From: Acidobacteriota bacterium
GTDB taxonomy: Bacteria > Acidobacteriota > Thermoanaerobaculia > UBA5066
Direction: 5' to 3'
Assembly: GCA_029781975.1 (NCBI GenBank)
Contig: JAKOVQ010000005.1
Location: forward strand, 62,001-126,000
DNA: 64,000 nt
Under the pieces are notes generated by a model that saw only the letters and a program-made list of their open reading frames with translations, made no database searches and had not been told where the DNA came from. Numbering within the stretch: position 1 is the first letter of the stretch; every line of letters starts with the position of its first letter. The position numbers were made by a program, and so were the translations under genes. This document shows, piece by piece, positions 1 to 8,700 of the stretch.

Positions 1-348
1 CTTCAGCATCGAGGAGGTCTCGGACTCGTAAACCAGGTGGTGGAGGCCCCTCCAGGAGGACTCGAGCTTCTGGTATTGCTCGTTGTGCAGGATCGCGTTC
101 ATCTGCGCCGACAGCAGGCGGTCGATCTCGGCGATGCGGGCCTGGATGGAGGTCTCCAGGTTCTTCCCCATCACCATCTGCCCCTGCATGGCCTGCTGGA
201 CGAACTCCGCGATCATGTCCTTGGCCCCTTGCAGCTGGCTCTCGTGCTGGACGAGGCGCCCCTCGTCGAGGATCTTCGACAGCAGGTCGACCTCGCCGAC
301 CTGCTCGCGGACGATCGCTTCGCCCTTGCGCTCGGAGGCGTTGCTCAT
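1..348 (-). CDS. tssC: T6SS contractile sheath large subunit TssC (VipB), N-terminal part only
   Basis: TssC pairs with TssB to form the contractile sheath that drives the Hcp tube out of the cell. Only the first 116 codons are present because the gene runs off the left edge of the window. The start is the ATG at 346-348, preceded by a strong AAGGAGG-type ribosome site. One base separates its ATG from the tssB stop, so the two genes are co-transcribed and probably translationally coupled. The visible N-terminus carries the family segment that leads into the sheath core, including residues reading SSWRGLHHLVYESET. The tssA-tssB-tssC order is a common T6SS arrangement. The identification is firm, but the C-terminal half cannot be judged. 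Confidence 0.93.
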   Translation of the reverse strand, partial: MSNASERKGEAIVREQVGEVDLLSKILDEGRLVQHESQLQGAKDMIAEFVQQAMQGQMVMGKNLETSIQARIAEIDRLLSAQMNAILHNEQYQKLESSWRGLHHLVYESETSSMLK

Positions 349-349
349 G

Positions 350-874
350 TCACTCCTCCTTCTTCGGGCCCGTCTCGAGCCCGAGCGCGCTGGCGAGCTG
401 CTCCTGGGTGGACGAGTTCTTCAGGATGTCGGTCAGGGCCTTCTCCAGCTTCTCGTTGCCGTCGGCCTTCGAGAGGATGTCGTTCAGCCGCTGGCGCGCC
501 TCGACCAGCTTCCGCATCGGGTCGACCTGCTGGGCGATCCGGTCCGGCTCGAAGTCCTCGAGGCTGTTGAACTTCAGCTCGACGCCCATCTTGCTGCCGT
601 CGCCGGCGAGCTTGTTCTCGACGGGCATCTGGAGGCGGGGAGCCATCCCGGCGAGGACCTGGTCGAAGTTGTCCCGGTCGATCTCCACCATCTTCCGGTC
701 CTTGACCTTCGGCAACGCCGTCTCGGGCATCCCGGAGAAGTCCCCGAGGACGCCGACGACGAACGGGAGCTCCTTCAGCTCGATGGCGCCGCCGATCTCT
801 ACGTCGTAGGTGATCTGGACCCGCGGCGGCCGGATCCGCTTCAGTTTCTGCTGGATACTTTCCTTCTTCGGCAT
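350..874 (-). CDS. tssB: T6SS contractile sheath small subunit TssB (VipA)
   Basis: This 174-residue protein has the usual TssB length. Its N-terminus has the family pattern IQQKLKRIRPPRVQITYDVE followed by IELKELPFVVGVLGDFSG. TssB wraps with TssC around the inner Hcp tube in the cytoplasm, and the sheath is later disassembled by ClpV. The gene lies between tssA and tssC on the same strand, with 38 bases after tssA and one base before tssC, so the three form an operon. A ribosome site (GAGGTGG) sits just before the ATG. Nothing is missing from the coding sequence. Confidence 0.96.
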   Translation of the reverse strand: MPKKESIQQKLKRIRPPRVQITYDVEIGGAIELKELPFVVGVLGDFSGMPETALPKVKDRKMVEIDRDNFDQVLAGMAPRLQMPVENKLAGDGSKMGVELKFNSLEDFEPDRIAQQVDPMRKLVEARQRLNDILSKADGNEKLEKALTDILKNSSTQEQLASALGLETGPKKEE

Positions 875-912
875 TGCGCCACCTCCTCAGGTTCCTGCCG
901 GCTCACCCGGAG

Positions 913-2028
913 TCACTCGGTCTGTCGGATGCCGAGAGTTTCCCGGATCTTGTCGAGCGTACCTGTGTCCTTGATCACATCTACGAGCCATGCCTCGAGG
1001 GGCATCCGCCCCCAGCCGACCGCCCTGTCGACGAGGTAGGCGACCGGGCTGTGGGGCTCGGACCTGCGGAAGAACTCCGCGACCTCGGAAAGCCGCTTGA
1101 GGGCGTCCTCCCGCGAGCGGATGGGACCCGACGTCCCGGCGACCCCGGCGACGAGGACCATCCCCTCGCCGCCGGCGGCCTCCCCCGCCTCGGTGCCCGG
1201 CTCGGCGGCCGACGGCTCGAGGGCCCGCTTCTCCTTGACGAAGCGCTCCACGACGATCTGGATGTCCGCGAGGGTCTTCTTGAGCTCCCCGAGGCCGGGC
1301 GTCTGGCGGGCGAACCGCTCGTCCATCGCCTTGTCGAGCCCCTTGAACTCCTCCATGCACTCGGAGAGGCAGGTCGAGAGGTCCTCGTAGAAGACCCTCG
1401 GGGTAGCGTTCTTGGCCTTGCGGAACTCCTCCCCCGAGAGCTTCTTCTCCTCCTCCGCCTTCTGCCTCAGCTCCGAGAGCTTGCCGGCGGTGTCGGGGTC
1501 GGGAGGGAGGCCCGTGTCGCCCGGGACGTCGTACGGCCGCGACTCCTGGTACTGAGCGAAGCCGTAGGCGCCGCCCGCCGCCCGGGTGAGCGGCGCGAGC
1601 TTCAGGGACGTCGAGATCTCGCGGTCGAACCAGGCCATGACGTTCGCCCGCGCCTCCATGTCCCCCTCGTCGATCTCCGGGTAGAGGGTGTCCCAGAAAC
1701 GTTCATGGAGGCCCCTGAGGACCTTGAGGGCGTCGCGGCACCCCGTGAACCCGTGGAGCCGCGTGACCGCCTCGGCCAGCCAGGCGGCGATCTGCAGGTC
1801 CTTGGTCTTCTTCAGGATCGCGTCGGCCGCAAGGTCGAACTCCTGCTCGAAGTCCGCGACCTTGAGCTCCCGCTTCCACTCGCCCTGGTTCATCTCGTCG
1901 TCGGCGCGGCGGGCCTCCCGGATCTCGTCGTACAGACCCGAGTACTGCAGGCTCTCGCCCGACGGGTTTTCGCCCGGGATGGGGACGAGCAGCGCCTCGA
2001 CGTCGAGAACTGGGGCTGGGGATGTCAT
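913..2028 (-). CDS. tssA: T6SS baseplate/sheath cap protein TssA (ImpA N-terminal domain)
   Basis: TssA primes baseplate assembly and coordinates growth of tail tube and sheath. The 371-residue product begins with an ImpA-type N-terminal domain at about residues 8-140, with the family signature PIPGENPSGESLQYSGLYDEI and a segment around LKVLRGLHERFWDTLYPEID. A Glu/Lys-rich linker follows, then a shorter C-terminal domain ending near residue 371. The length fits the shorter TssA classes rather than the long E. coli type. The ATG at 2026-2028 has GGAGG seven bases upstream. It is the first gene of the tssABC unit and is transcribed away from tagJ. The subclass of the C-terminal domain is not resolved by eye. 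Confidence 0.92.
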   Translation of the reverse strand: MTSPAPVLDVEALLVPIPGENPSGESLQYSGLYDEIREARRADDEMNQGEWKRELKVADFEQEFDLAADAILKKTKDLQIAAWLAEAVTRLHGFTGCRDALKVLRGLHERFWDTLYPEIDEGDMEARANVMAWFDREISTSLKLAPLTRAAGGAYGFAQYQESRPYDVPGDTGLPPDPDTAGKLSELRQKAEEEKKLSGEEFRKAKNATPRVFYEDLSTCLSECMEEFKGLDKAMDERFARQTPGLGELKKTLADIQIVVERFVKEKRALEPSAAEPGTEAGEAAGGEGMVLVAGVAGTSGPIRSREDALKRLSEVAEFFRRSEPHSPVAYLVDRAVGWGRMPLEAWLVDVIKDTGTLDKIRETLGIRQTE

Positions 2029-2075
2029 CTCGCATCCTCCAAGTCGTTTGCGGTTGACGGGGACTTTACCTCACC

Positions 2076-2104
2076 CTTATCGTCCTCGCCAACTCACGTT
2101 GCAA
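2076..2104 (-). promoter_or_regulatory. Putative sigma-70-type promoter for tssABC
   Basis: Read on the minus strand there is a TTGCAA -35 box (2099-2104), a 17-base spacer and a GATAAG -10 box (2076-2081). Transcription would start near 2069, leaving a leader of about 40 bases that contains the tssA ribosome site. The site lies in the 164-base gap between divergent tssA and tagJ. This rests on pattern match only. Confidence 0.45.
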
Positions 2105-2192
2105 GCGAAACGCCTCGGTGCGATCGAGGAGGCCCGGCACGCCCCGGCTCGGCCCGGGCCTCCGACGCGGGGACCGGAGGCAGGAGGAACAG

Positions 2193-3005
2193 ATGTCGAC
2201 ACCGAAGAGCCTTCTGGACGACGGCAACCTCGGCGGCGCCCTGGAGCAGCTGACGAAGGAGGTCCGGTCCGACCCGACGAACCTCCAGCTCCGGACCTCC
2301 CTCTTCGAGCTCCTCTCCCTCACCGGGGAGTGGGACCGGGCCGAGAAGCAGATCCAGGCGACCGCCCAGGAGGGGAACCCCCAGTCGCAGATCGCGGCCG
2401 GGGTCTACCGCGCGAACCTCCAGGCCGAGCGGGACCGGGCGCAGGTCTTCGCCGGGAAGGCCCGGCCCCAGCTCCTTCGCCCCGCCCCGGAGTACGTCGA
2501 GCTGCACCTCTCGGCCCTCCAAAGGATCGGGGAGGGGAAGCTGGAGGAGGCCCGGGCCCTCCTCGACCGGGCCGAGGAGGAGCGCCCCGCCCTCCCCGGG
2601 AAGGCCGGGGAGCGCGCCTTCGAGGACTTCCGCGACTACGACGACCGGACGGGCGGCGTCCTGGAGATGGTGGTGAAGGGGAAGTACACCTGGCTCCCGC
2701 TGGAGCAGCTCCGCCGGATCGAGATCACCCCGCCGAAGAAGCTCCGCGACCTGATCTGGCCGGGCGCCCGCGTCGAGGCGGACGACGGCACCTCGGCCGA
2801 CGTCTTCCTCTTCGGCCTCTACGCCGGCACGCCCGCCTACCCGGAGGACCGCGTGAGGCTGGGCCGGATGACGGAATGGAAGGCCCTGTCGGCCGACCTC
2901 CAGGTGGGGGCGGGCCTCCGCTGCTTCCTCCTCGACGAGCACGACGCCGCGATCTTCGAGCTCAAGGAGATCGAGTTCGACGCGAGGGTCGAGCCGACGA
3001 ACTGA
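2193..3005 (+). CDS. tagJ: T6SS accessory protein TagJ (ImpE/SciE family)
   Basis: The 270-residue product matches the ImpE/TagJ family. It has an N-terminal helical, TPR-like region beginning SLLDDGNLGGALEQLTKEVR and continuing to about residue 125. A C-terminal domain follows, with the typical stretch around YTWLPLEQLRRIEITPPKKL and a DLIWPGARV motif. TagJ binds sheath subunits and, in some systems, helps couple them to ClpV. The frame is open further upstream, but the ATG at 2193 has a clean AGGAGG site and lines up with the family N-terminus. It runs opposite to all other T6SS genes here, head-to-head with tssA and converging on hcp. No clpV is visible in the window. Confidence 0.9.
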   Translation: MSTPKSLLDDGNLGGALEQLTKEVRSDPTNLQLRTSLFELLSLTGEWDRAEKQIQATAQEGNPQSQIAAGVYRANLQAERDRAQVFAGKARPQLLRPAPEYVELHLSALQRIGEGKLEEARALLDRAEEERPALPGKAGERAFEDFRDYDDRTGGVLEMVVKGKYTWLPLEQLRRIEITPPKKLRDLIWPGARVEADDGTSADVFLFGLYAGTPAYPEDRVRLGRMTEWKALSADLQVGAGLRCFLLDEHDAAIFELKEIEFDARVEPTN

Positions 3006-3006
3006 A

Positions 3007-3128
3007 GTGAATCGGGGGGAACCGCGGCCCTTCGGGCCTGACGCCGGTTCCCCCCGAGCCCCCCTCCGACCGGGCTGACTCGTTTCGGTGAATCGGGGGG
3101 AACCGCGGCCCTTCGGGCCTGACGCCGG
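3007..3128 (+). repeat. Two direct 41-base repeats downstream of tagJ
   Basis: An identical 41-base segment occurs at 3007-3047 and 3088-3128, 81 bases apart start to start. It begins GTGAATCGGGGGGAACC and ends CTGACGCCGG. In the first copy the flanks extend it into a 12-base-arm hairpin (3012-3057) with a smaller internal stem GGCCCTTCGGGCC. The second copy keeps the inner stem but has a different right flank. The first copy starts two bases after the tagJ stop, so it could act in transcript ending or stability. Copies elsewhere in the genome would mark it as a dispersed repeat. Confidence 0.8.
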
Positions 3129-3188
3129 CTCCCGCGTGGCATCCCTCGAAAGAGGGGGGCCCCGCGGGAGAAACCCGAGGAAAGAGAA

Positions 3189-3216
3189 AAGCCGGCTTCC
3201 CGAGGGAAGCCGGCTT
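3189..3216. terminator. Bidirectional terminator between tagJ and hcp
   Basis: A perfect 11-base-pair stem (GCCGGCTTCCC, two-base loop, GGGAAGCCGGC) is flanked by an A-rich run on the left (AAAGAGAAAA) and TTCGTCGTT on the right. It can therefore serve both strands. It sits where rightward tagJ and leftward hcp converge. Confidence 0.75.
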
Positions 3217-3246
3217 CGTCGTTGCCGCAGCCTGCAGCGGGCCGGG

Positions 3247-3735
3247 TCAGCTCGCCTTCATCGTCTTGAGGTCGTAGCCGAACTTGATCGGCCCGCCGAG
3301 CGTCCCGTCCTTCTGCTGCTCCTTGTACTCGTATTCCATCTTCGAGTAGTTGAGCGAAACCTGGTCGACCGGGATCGGAGCGCCCTCTCCCGAGCCGCTC
3401 ACGTTGTACGACGAGACGAGGAGGTCGCTGAAGACCACCTTCAGGTACTTCTGCTGGTCTCCGCCGGCCTTGCGGGCGTTGAGCTCGGCCTTCGGGACGT
3501 GCTTGCCGTTGCAGCAGTGCAGGAAGAGCTTCGGCGTCGCCTTGCACATCTGCATCGTGAAGTGGAAGTCCTGCATCTGGACCTTCCCCGCGCCGCCGCC
3601 GCCGCCGGCGGCCATCGTCCCGCCCTGCTGCTCGCTCCAGCTCCAGGAGTCGATCTGGATGTGGTTCTTGAACTCCTTGTCCTTGCTCTCGCCATCGATC
3701 CCATCGATCTTCAGAAAGTAGTCAACGGCTGCCAT
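3247..3735 (-). CDS. hcp: Hcp family T6SS tube protein, second copy in transcription order
   Basis: Hcp hexamers stack into the inner tube and bind effectors in their lumen. The 162-residue product starts MAAVDYFLKIDGIDGES, the standard Hcp N-terminus, and has the DFHFTM and LVSSY strands and the C-terminal KMEYEYKEQ segment. A glycine-rich loop (GGGGGAGKV) lies near residue 45. Two adjacent cysteines (LHCCNGKHV, about residue 75) are absent from the neighbouring copy. The ATG at 3733-3735 has AGGAGG nine bases upstream. It lies 156 bases downstream of the first hcp and may share its transcript. The two copies clearly arose by duplication but have diverged over much of their length. Confidence 0.95.
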   Translation of the reverse strand: MAAVDYFLKIDGIDGESKDKEFKNHIQIDSWSWSEQQGGTMAAGGGGGAGKVQMQDFHFTMQMCKATPKLFLHCCNGKHVPKAELNARKAGGDQQKYLKVVFSDLLVSSYNVSGSGEGAPIPVDQVSLNYSKMEYEYKEQQKDGTLGGPIKFGYDLKTMKAS

Positions 3736-3891
3736 GGTTCGAATCCTCCTGTCGTGCCTTTCTTTCTCTATTCAGCTTCTTGTTCCAGAAGACGACCCGC
3801 CTGCTTCCAGGGGAGGGGGCGAATGCGGGGGCCGGTCCTGGCCGGTTCCGCGGCCGCGAGGCCGGGGAGCCGGCGGATCCCGGGCGCCGGA

Positions 3892-4383
3892 TCAGCCGCC
3901 CTGGTTCTCCTTGACGTTCCACCACATCGGGATGGGTCCGCCCAGCGTGCCGTCGGCGTTCTGCTCCTTGTACTCGAGCTCGATCTTGGTGAAGTTGAGG
4001 GAGATCTGGTCGAGCGGGACCGGGATGTCCCCGTGGCCGGACCCGCCCGAGCTGTAGGACGACACGAGGAGGTCGGTGAACTTGATCTTGAGGTACTCCT
4101 GCTGGTCCTTCCCGGCCTTCCGCGCGATGAAGGTGGCGTTCTTGATGTGCTCGCCGTTCGCGCAGGCCCCCATCAGCTTCGGCGTCGCCTTGCAGGCCCG
4201 CATCGTGAAGTGGAAGTCCTGCATGGAGACCTTCCCGGCGCCACCGCCCCCGCCGACGCGGGAGCTGCCGGTCTGGTGTGCTCCGAAGTTGAAGGCGAGG
4301 ACCTCGATCTCGTTCGAGTGCTTGCTGTCCTTGCTCTCGCCGTCGATCCCGTCGATCTTCAGAAAATAGTCGGTCACTGCCAT
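3892..4383 (-). CDS. hcp: Hcp family T6SS tube protein, first copy in transcription order
   Basis: This 163-residue Hcp starts MAVTDYFLKIDGIDGES. It shares with its neighbour the glycine-rich loop (GGGGGAGKV), the DFHFTM strand, the LVSSY strand and the IELEYKEQNADGTLGG end. In place of the CC pair of the other copy it has a single cysteine (GACANGEH). The ATG has AAGGAGA nine bases upstream and a good promoter about 40 bases beyond. A hairpin separates it from tagF, so hcp expression is probably set apart from the structural operon, as expected for the most abundant T6SS part. Confidence 0.95.
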   Translation of the reverse strand: MAVTDYFLKIDGIDGESKDSKHSNEIEVLAFNFGAHQTGSSRVGGGGGAGKVSMQDFHFTMRACKATPKLMGACANGEHIKNATFIARKAGKDQQEYLKIKFTDLLVSSYSSGGSGHGDIPVPLDQISLNFTKIELEYKEQNADGTLGGPIPMWWNVKENQGG

Positions 4384-4419
4384 GGCTTGCGTTCTCCTTT
4401 CAGCCGACGCTCTTCCTAT

Positions 4420-4448
4420 AACGTACGGAGGGGCAGGCGACTTTTCAA
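4420..4448 (-). promoter_or_regulatory. Putative promoter for the hcp pair
   Basis: On the minus strand a TTGAAA -35 box (4443-4448) is followed by 17 bases and a TACGTT -10 box (4420-4425). Transcription would begin about 30 bases before the first hcp ATG. Pattern match only. Confidence 0.5.
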
Positions 4449-4476
4449 GTCCGCTCGTCGCCCAAGCGACAGCCCT

Positions 4477-4504
4477 GTGACGGCTCGCACCCTCCGGCCG
4501 TCAC
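4477..4504 (-). terminator. Hairpin downstream of tagF
   Basis: An 8-base stem (GTGACGGC with GCCGTCAC) lies 18 bases past the tagF stop and just before the hcp promoter. There is no clear T run, so it could be a weak or factor-dependent terminator. It could also be an mRNA-end stabiliser. Confidence 0.4.
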
Positions 4505-4521
4505 GGGGCGTCAGGACGCGA

Positions 4522-5727
4522 TCACGCGCCTTCGAGGAGCTTCGAGAGCGGGTCGTCCCAGCCGGAGAGAGGAGCGGAAGAAGCCGCTGGGGGAGCGGGT
4601 TTCGGCCCCGCCGTGCCTTCGCCCGCCGCTGCCGCGCTTCCGTCCGCGGGCGCGCCCGCGGAGATTTCCGTGACGCTCGCCGAAGCGTCGGAGAGGGCCG
4701 ACGCCGCCGCGCCGGATCCCTCTTTCGAGGGGGGTACGGACTCGGCCTCGAGCGGCGCGGGCGTCTCGGACGGCTTCGGAGGCGCGGGCTCCGCGTCGTC
4801 GCTCCAGCCTTCCGGCTGCGGCGCCGGCCCCAGCTCCTCGACGAACTCGTAGTCGGTGCTCCACGGATGGAGGAGGAGGAAGTCCTCGGGCCGCACGTCG
4901 CGGAAGAAGAGGACGGCGCGGCCCCGCTCGCCGGACCGCTCGAAGAGGAACCCCTTCAGGGCGCCGTCCCGCAGGGCGTTCCGCTCCTTGAGCCAGGCGA
5001 TCCAGAACTGGAGCTGCAGCTCCGGGGGGAGCTTCTCGCCGATCGGGATCCGGATGGCGCCCGGCCCCTCGTCGGCCGCGGCCGCGACGTGCTCGGGCAG
5101 CTCCTTCAGGAAACGGGGCCACAGGGTCGCGGCCTCCTTGCCGAAGACGCCGGCGGCGAACTCGCCCACGGAGATCTCCGCCCCGACGTCCACGAGGTCC
5201 TTCGCGATCCTCCCCGCGCTCCGGATCGGCAGGCTGATGCGCGAGCCGCGGAACGTGGCGTAGAGGTTCCCGAGCGTCTGCCCCGAGTGGAAGTTCCGCC
5301 GGACGTAGTCGCCCCTCTCGTCGAAGGCGGCGAGGTGCGACAGGGCGACGAACGGGTCCGACGCGGGGCGTCCCGGGGAGAGCGACGCGAAGAGGGTGAA
5401 GGGGAACGGGCGGAGCCCCCCCTCGTCGTGGCTCCCCCAGAGCGTCCCCGCGATGACGCGCCGGGAGGCGGGCAGCGGCAGGAGGAAGCCGTGGCGGGGG
5501 ATGACGACCGCCTTGTAGCCCTCCTGGTAGGCCCAGCGGCGGGAGAAGCCGTTCCCGATCCACTCCCGGAACTCCTTGGCTCCCTCGTCCGCCAGGCCCG
5601 CCTGGATGAAGTCCTTGTAGATCGGGAGCTTTCCGTAGAGGTGGAGGGGGACGACGTCCGCGCGGCCCGTCGGCTCGTCCCCCCCCGCACCCGAGAGGCT
5701 CCGCTTCAGGAGATCGAAGAGACCCAC
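4522..5727 (-). CDS. tagF: T6SS-associated protein TagF
   Basis: The 401-residue product carries the TagF domain in its first 260 residues. Diagnostic segments are HLYGKLPIYKDFIQAG near residue 30, RRWAYQEGYKAVVIPRHGFL, and a later WIAWLKERNALRDG. In Pseudomonas TagF is a post-translational brake that acts on Fha and holds T6SS firing off. After about residue 300 the chain becomes a Pro/Ala/Ser-rich tail with no recognised domain. The GTG start at 5727 has a GAGG site and lies seven bases after the tssM stop, so it is the last gene of the tssJKLM operon. The nearby FHA and kinase-like genes fit a TagF/Fha control circuit. Confidence 0.9.
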   Translation of the reverse strand: MGLFDLLKRSLSGAGGDEPTGRADVVPLHLYGKLPIYKDFIQAGLADEGAKEFREWIGNGFSRRWAYQEGYKAVVIPRHGFLLPLPASRRVIAGTLWGSHDEGGLRPFPFTLFASLSPGRPASDPFVALSHLAAFDERGDYVRRNFHSGQTLGNLYATFRGSRISLPIRSAGRIAKDLVDVGAEISVGEFAAGVFGKEAATLWPRFLKELPEHVAAAADEGPGAIRIPIGEKLPPELQLQFWIAWLKERNALRDGALKGFLFERSGERGRAVLFFRDVRPEDFLLLHPWSTDYEFVEELGPAPQPEGWSDDAEPAPPKPSETPAPLEAESVPPSKEGSGAAASALSDASASVTEISAGAPADGSAAAAGEGTAGPKPAPPAASSAPLSGWDDPLSKLLEGA

Positions 5728-5734
5728 GGCCGCC

Positions 5735-8700
5735 TCACCGCGCCAGGATGCCGGGCATCGGCTCGTCGAAGGCCAGCTCGAAGACCCCTTCGAGCGGCTC
5801 GTCCCGCTTCTGCGCGTTCGGGATCTGGACGCGGATGGTCCAGATCTTGTCCTTGTCGCGCTCCTTCTCCGGGTCGTCGCCCCACTCCCGCCGCTCGCGG
5901 TCCTCGGCCGCGATCCTCACGAAGTAGAAGAACTTCAGCGGGCCTCCGTAGATGTCGAGGCTCCCGGTCCAGCCGTCCTTCGACTCCTCGTCGCGCCCCG
6001 TGATGGAGATCGGGGCGTCGGGAGGGCCGAGGCGCCAGACGTAGGGGTTCGGCGACCGGCCGGTCTTGAAGTCGGTCGACGGCCGGACGACGACGTTCCG
6101 GTCGAAGAGGAAGAGGGCGTTGACGCGGTCGCCCATGAACCGCTTGCCCGGGCTCGGCGTGAAGTTGGTCACCGGCCGGATCTCGATCTTGTGCTCCTTG
6201 ATGACGGAGGACCCGCGGGCGCCGGCGCCGCCGAAGATGAAGACCTGCCAGCCGCGTCCCACCGCGAGGAGGGGCCGGTTGGCGTCGCCGACGAAGTCGA
6301 AGTCGGGCTCCCAGCCCCAGAGGATCGGGTCGATCGCGTACTCGTCGGCGAGCGCGCCCACGTCCGACAGCGGCCCGGAGAAGTGGGTCTGGCCGATCGT
6401 CGGGAGGTCGATCCTGTAGGTCGCCGTGTTGCCGGCGCCCCCCTGCTTGAAGTAGGAGCCGTCCGCGTACTTGACCCGCTCGGTCCGAAGCTGGGCTTCC
6501 CCGATGAACGGGAACTGCCCCATGCACTGCTCGCGCAGCCGCTTCACCACCGGCTCGGCGGCCTGCTGGAACGACGGGCGGATCGCGTCGCGGATGAGGT
6601 TCGCCCCCTTCCGCTCGACGAGCTCGAGCGAGGAGCGGTACTGGCTCCGCCTCACGACCGGGTTGCGCGAGAAGGCGTGGTAGCCCTTCAGCGACACCTG
6701 GTCCTGGTGCGTGGAGAGCTGCCGCCACGCCTTCAGCTCCTGGTCCGACAGCGGCAGGACGTTGTTCTTGAACTGGTTGACCGCGGCGATGACCTCCTGG
6801 GGAGCCTTCGCCGCGGGGGCGCGGGCCGCGCGGCTCGCCCCCTGCTTGCTCCGGTAATAGTCGAGGATCCGGCCGAGGTAGCGGGTGTTCTTCCCCGCCA
6901 TCATCTCGACCTCCGCCTGCGTCAGGGCCCCGGCCGGGTCGCCCGCCGGGAGCGACGCGGCCTCCTCGCCCCCTCCGCCCCCCTCGGGGCTCCAGCGCTG
7001 GATCACCTGCTGGAAGGTCCGCCAGCTCTGAGCCTGCTGGACGGCCTGGACGGGGACGTAGAAGCCCCCGCCGCCCGTCCGCACGGGCCGCCCCGAGAAG
7101 CGGTCGATGTACCGGACGAGGTACTGGTACATCAGGTCGCCGAGCGCCGCGCCCATCTGCTGGACGTCGGTCCGGGTGTTGACCTTGGCGTTCTCGGTGT
7201 CCGAGATGGCCGTGACGCCGAAGTCGACCATCGCCAGCGCGTGCGCCTTGTTGAAGCAGAAGGCGTCGCAGCCGGGCCCGATCTCCTTCTCGAGGTAGGT
7301 CTGCGTGTAGGGGATGGTCCGGTAGATCAGCGCGAGGGTCGGCGTCCGGTCGACGAACGCCTGCAGCTGGGTCGCCTTGAAGGCGTTGTCCCCCTGGGCG
7401 TCCGGCGGGATCGCCGGTATCGCCTTGGCGTTCGCGATCGCCGCGTCGCGCTCGGCGCGCTGCTTCGTGTTGAAGTCCTCGAGCGTCTTCTTCCGGTCGA
7501 GCGACGACGACTTGGCGGCCGCGTCCACCAGGACCTGGTCGGGCTTCTCGTTCGCCTTGAAGGCGTCGAGGTCGGCGTAGTCGGAGATGGCGACGAGCAT
7601 CGGCGAGAGGGCGGCCGCCGACGGCGTCCACGCCTTCTTCGCCTTGTTCGCCGGGTCGTCCTGCACGAGGTAGGCGTACTGGGTGCTCGTCGAGTTGAGC
7701 GTGAGGTAGTCCGCCTTCATCTGGCCGACGATCTGCTCGCGCCTGTTCTCGTTGACGAGCGCGGGCATCACCGGCTTGTAGGGGAGGATCTTGTCGTAGT
7801 CGACGCGGAACCACCTCTCCCACGCGTCCGGCGTGAGCCCCGGGAAGTCGACCGAGGCGACGCGCGGCGTGGCCAGGTGCTTCGTCGTGTCGTCGTAGAT
7901 CTTCTTGAACTCCTTCCCGGTCCCCGCGGCGCGCGCGAGGAGGGAGGTCGACGTCGGGTCGTCGGCCACCGCGATCAGCTCGCGGTACTTGCCGGCGTAG
8001 AGCCCGAGGAGGAGGTTCAGCTTGAAGTCCCAGCGGAGGAGGTTCGAGACGGTCCAGTAGTCCTCGAACTTCCGCACCGCGCGGTCGGGCCCGGGGAGCT
8101 TGAGCTTCTCGGCGTCGGCCCGGTCCTTCACGACGGACGCGAGGATCAGGTCGGGCGTGCCGTCGCTCTGGACCTGGGCCGCCCACTCGTCCACCTCGGC
8201 CGACCGGGCGGTGTACGGGACCCCCTTGGTCGCCAGGATCAGCGGCACCGTCGCCGCGCCGAGCTTCAGCTCGTCGGGCTTGACGATCGGCTTGTCGCCC
8301 GGGAAGGGCTTCTGGATGGCGACCCAGCGGAGGTGGTTCTCGAACGCCGGGAAGAACTGGGCGCGGTAGTCGACTCCCTTCTCCCAGTCGAGAGCCCCGA
8401 GCCGGGCCTCCGCGTCGACGAGGACGGGTCCGGCCACCTTGTCGAAGTAGAGCTTCCTGTTGACCTTCGTGAGCAGCTCGGCGAGCTCGCTCGACTTGGC
8501 GCCCCGGAAGAACATCAGGAAGAGGAGCGACTTCTTCGAGATCCGCTGCTGGTCGTCGTAGAGGCTCCGGGAGATGGCGTAGGCGTCGGCGATCCGGCAC
8601 GGGGTCTTCCCCGTGACGCACTCGTTCGCCTTCTGGACGTGCTCCTTGATCGGCGTGAGGTAGCGCCTGAGCGACAGGTACGGGACGATCAGCCCCAGGA

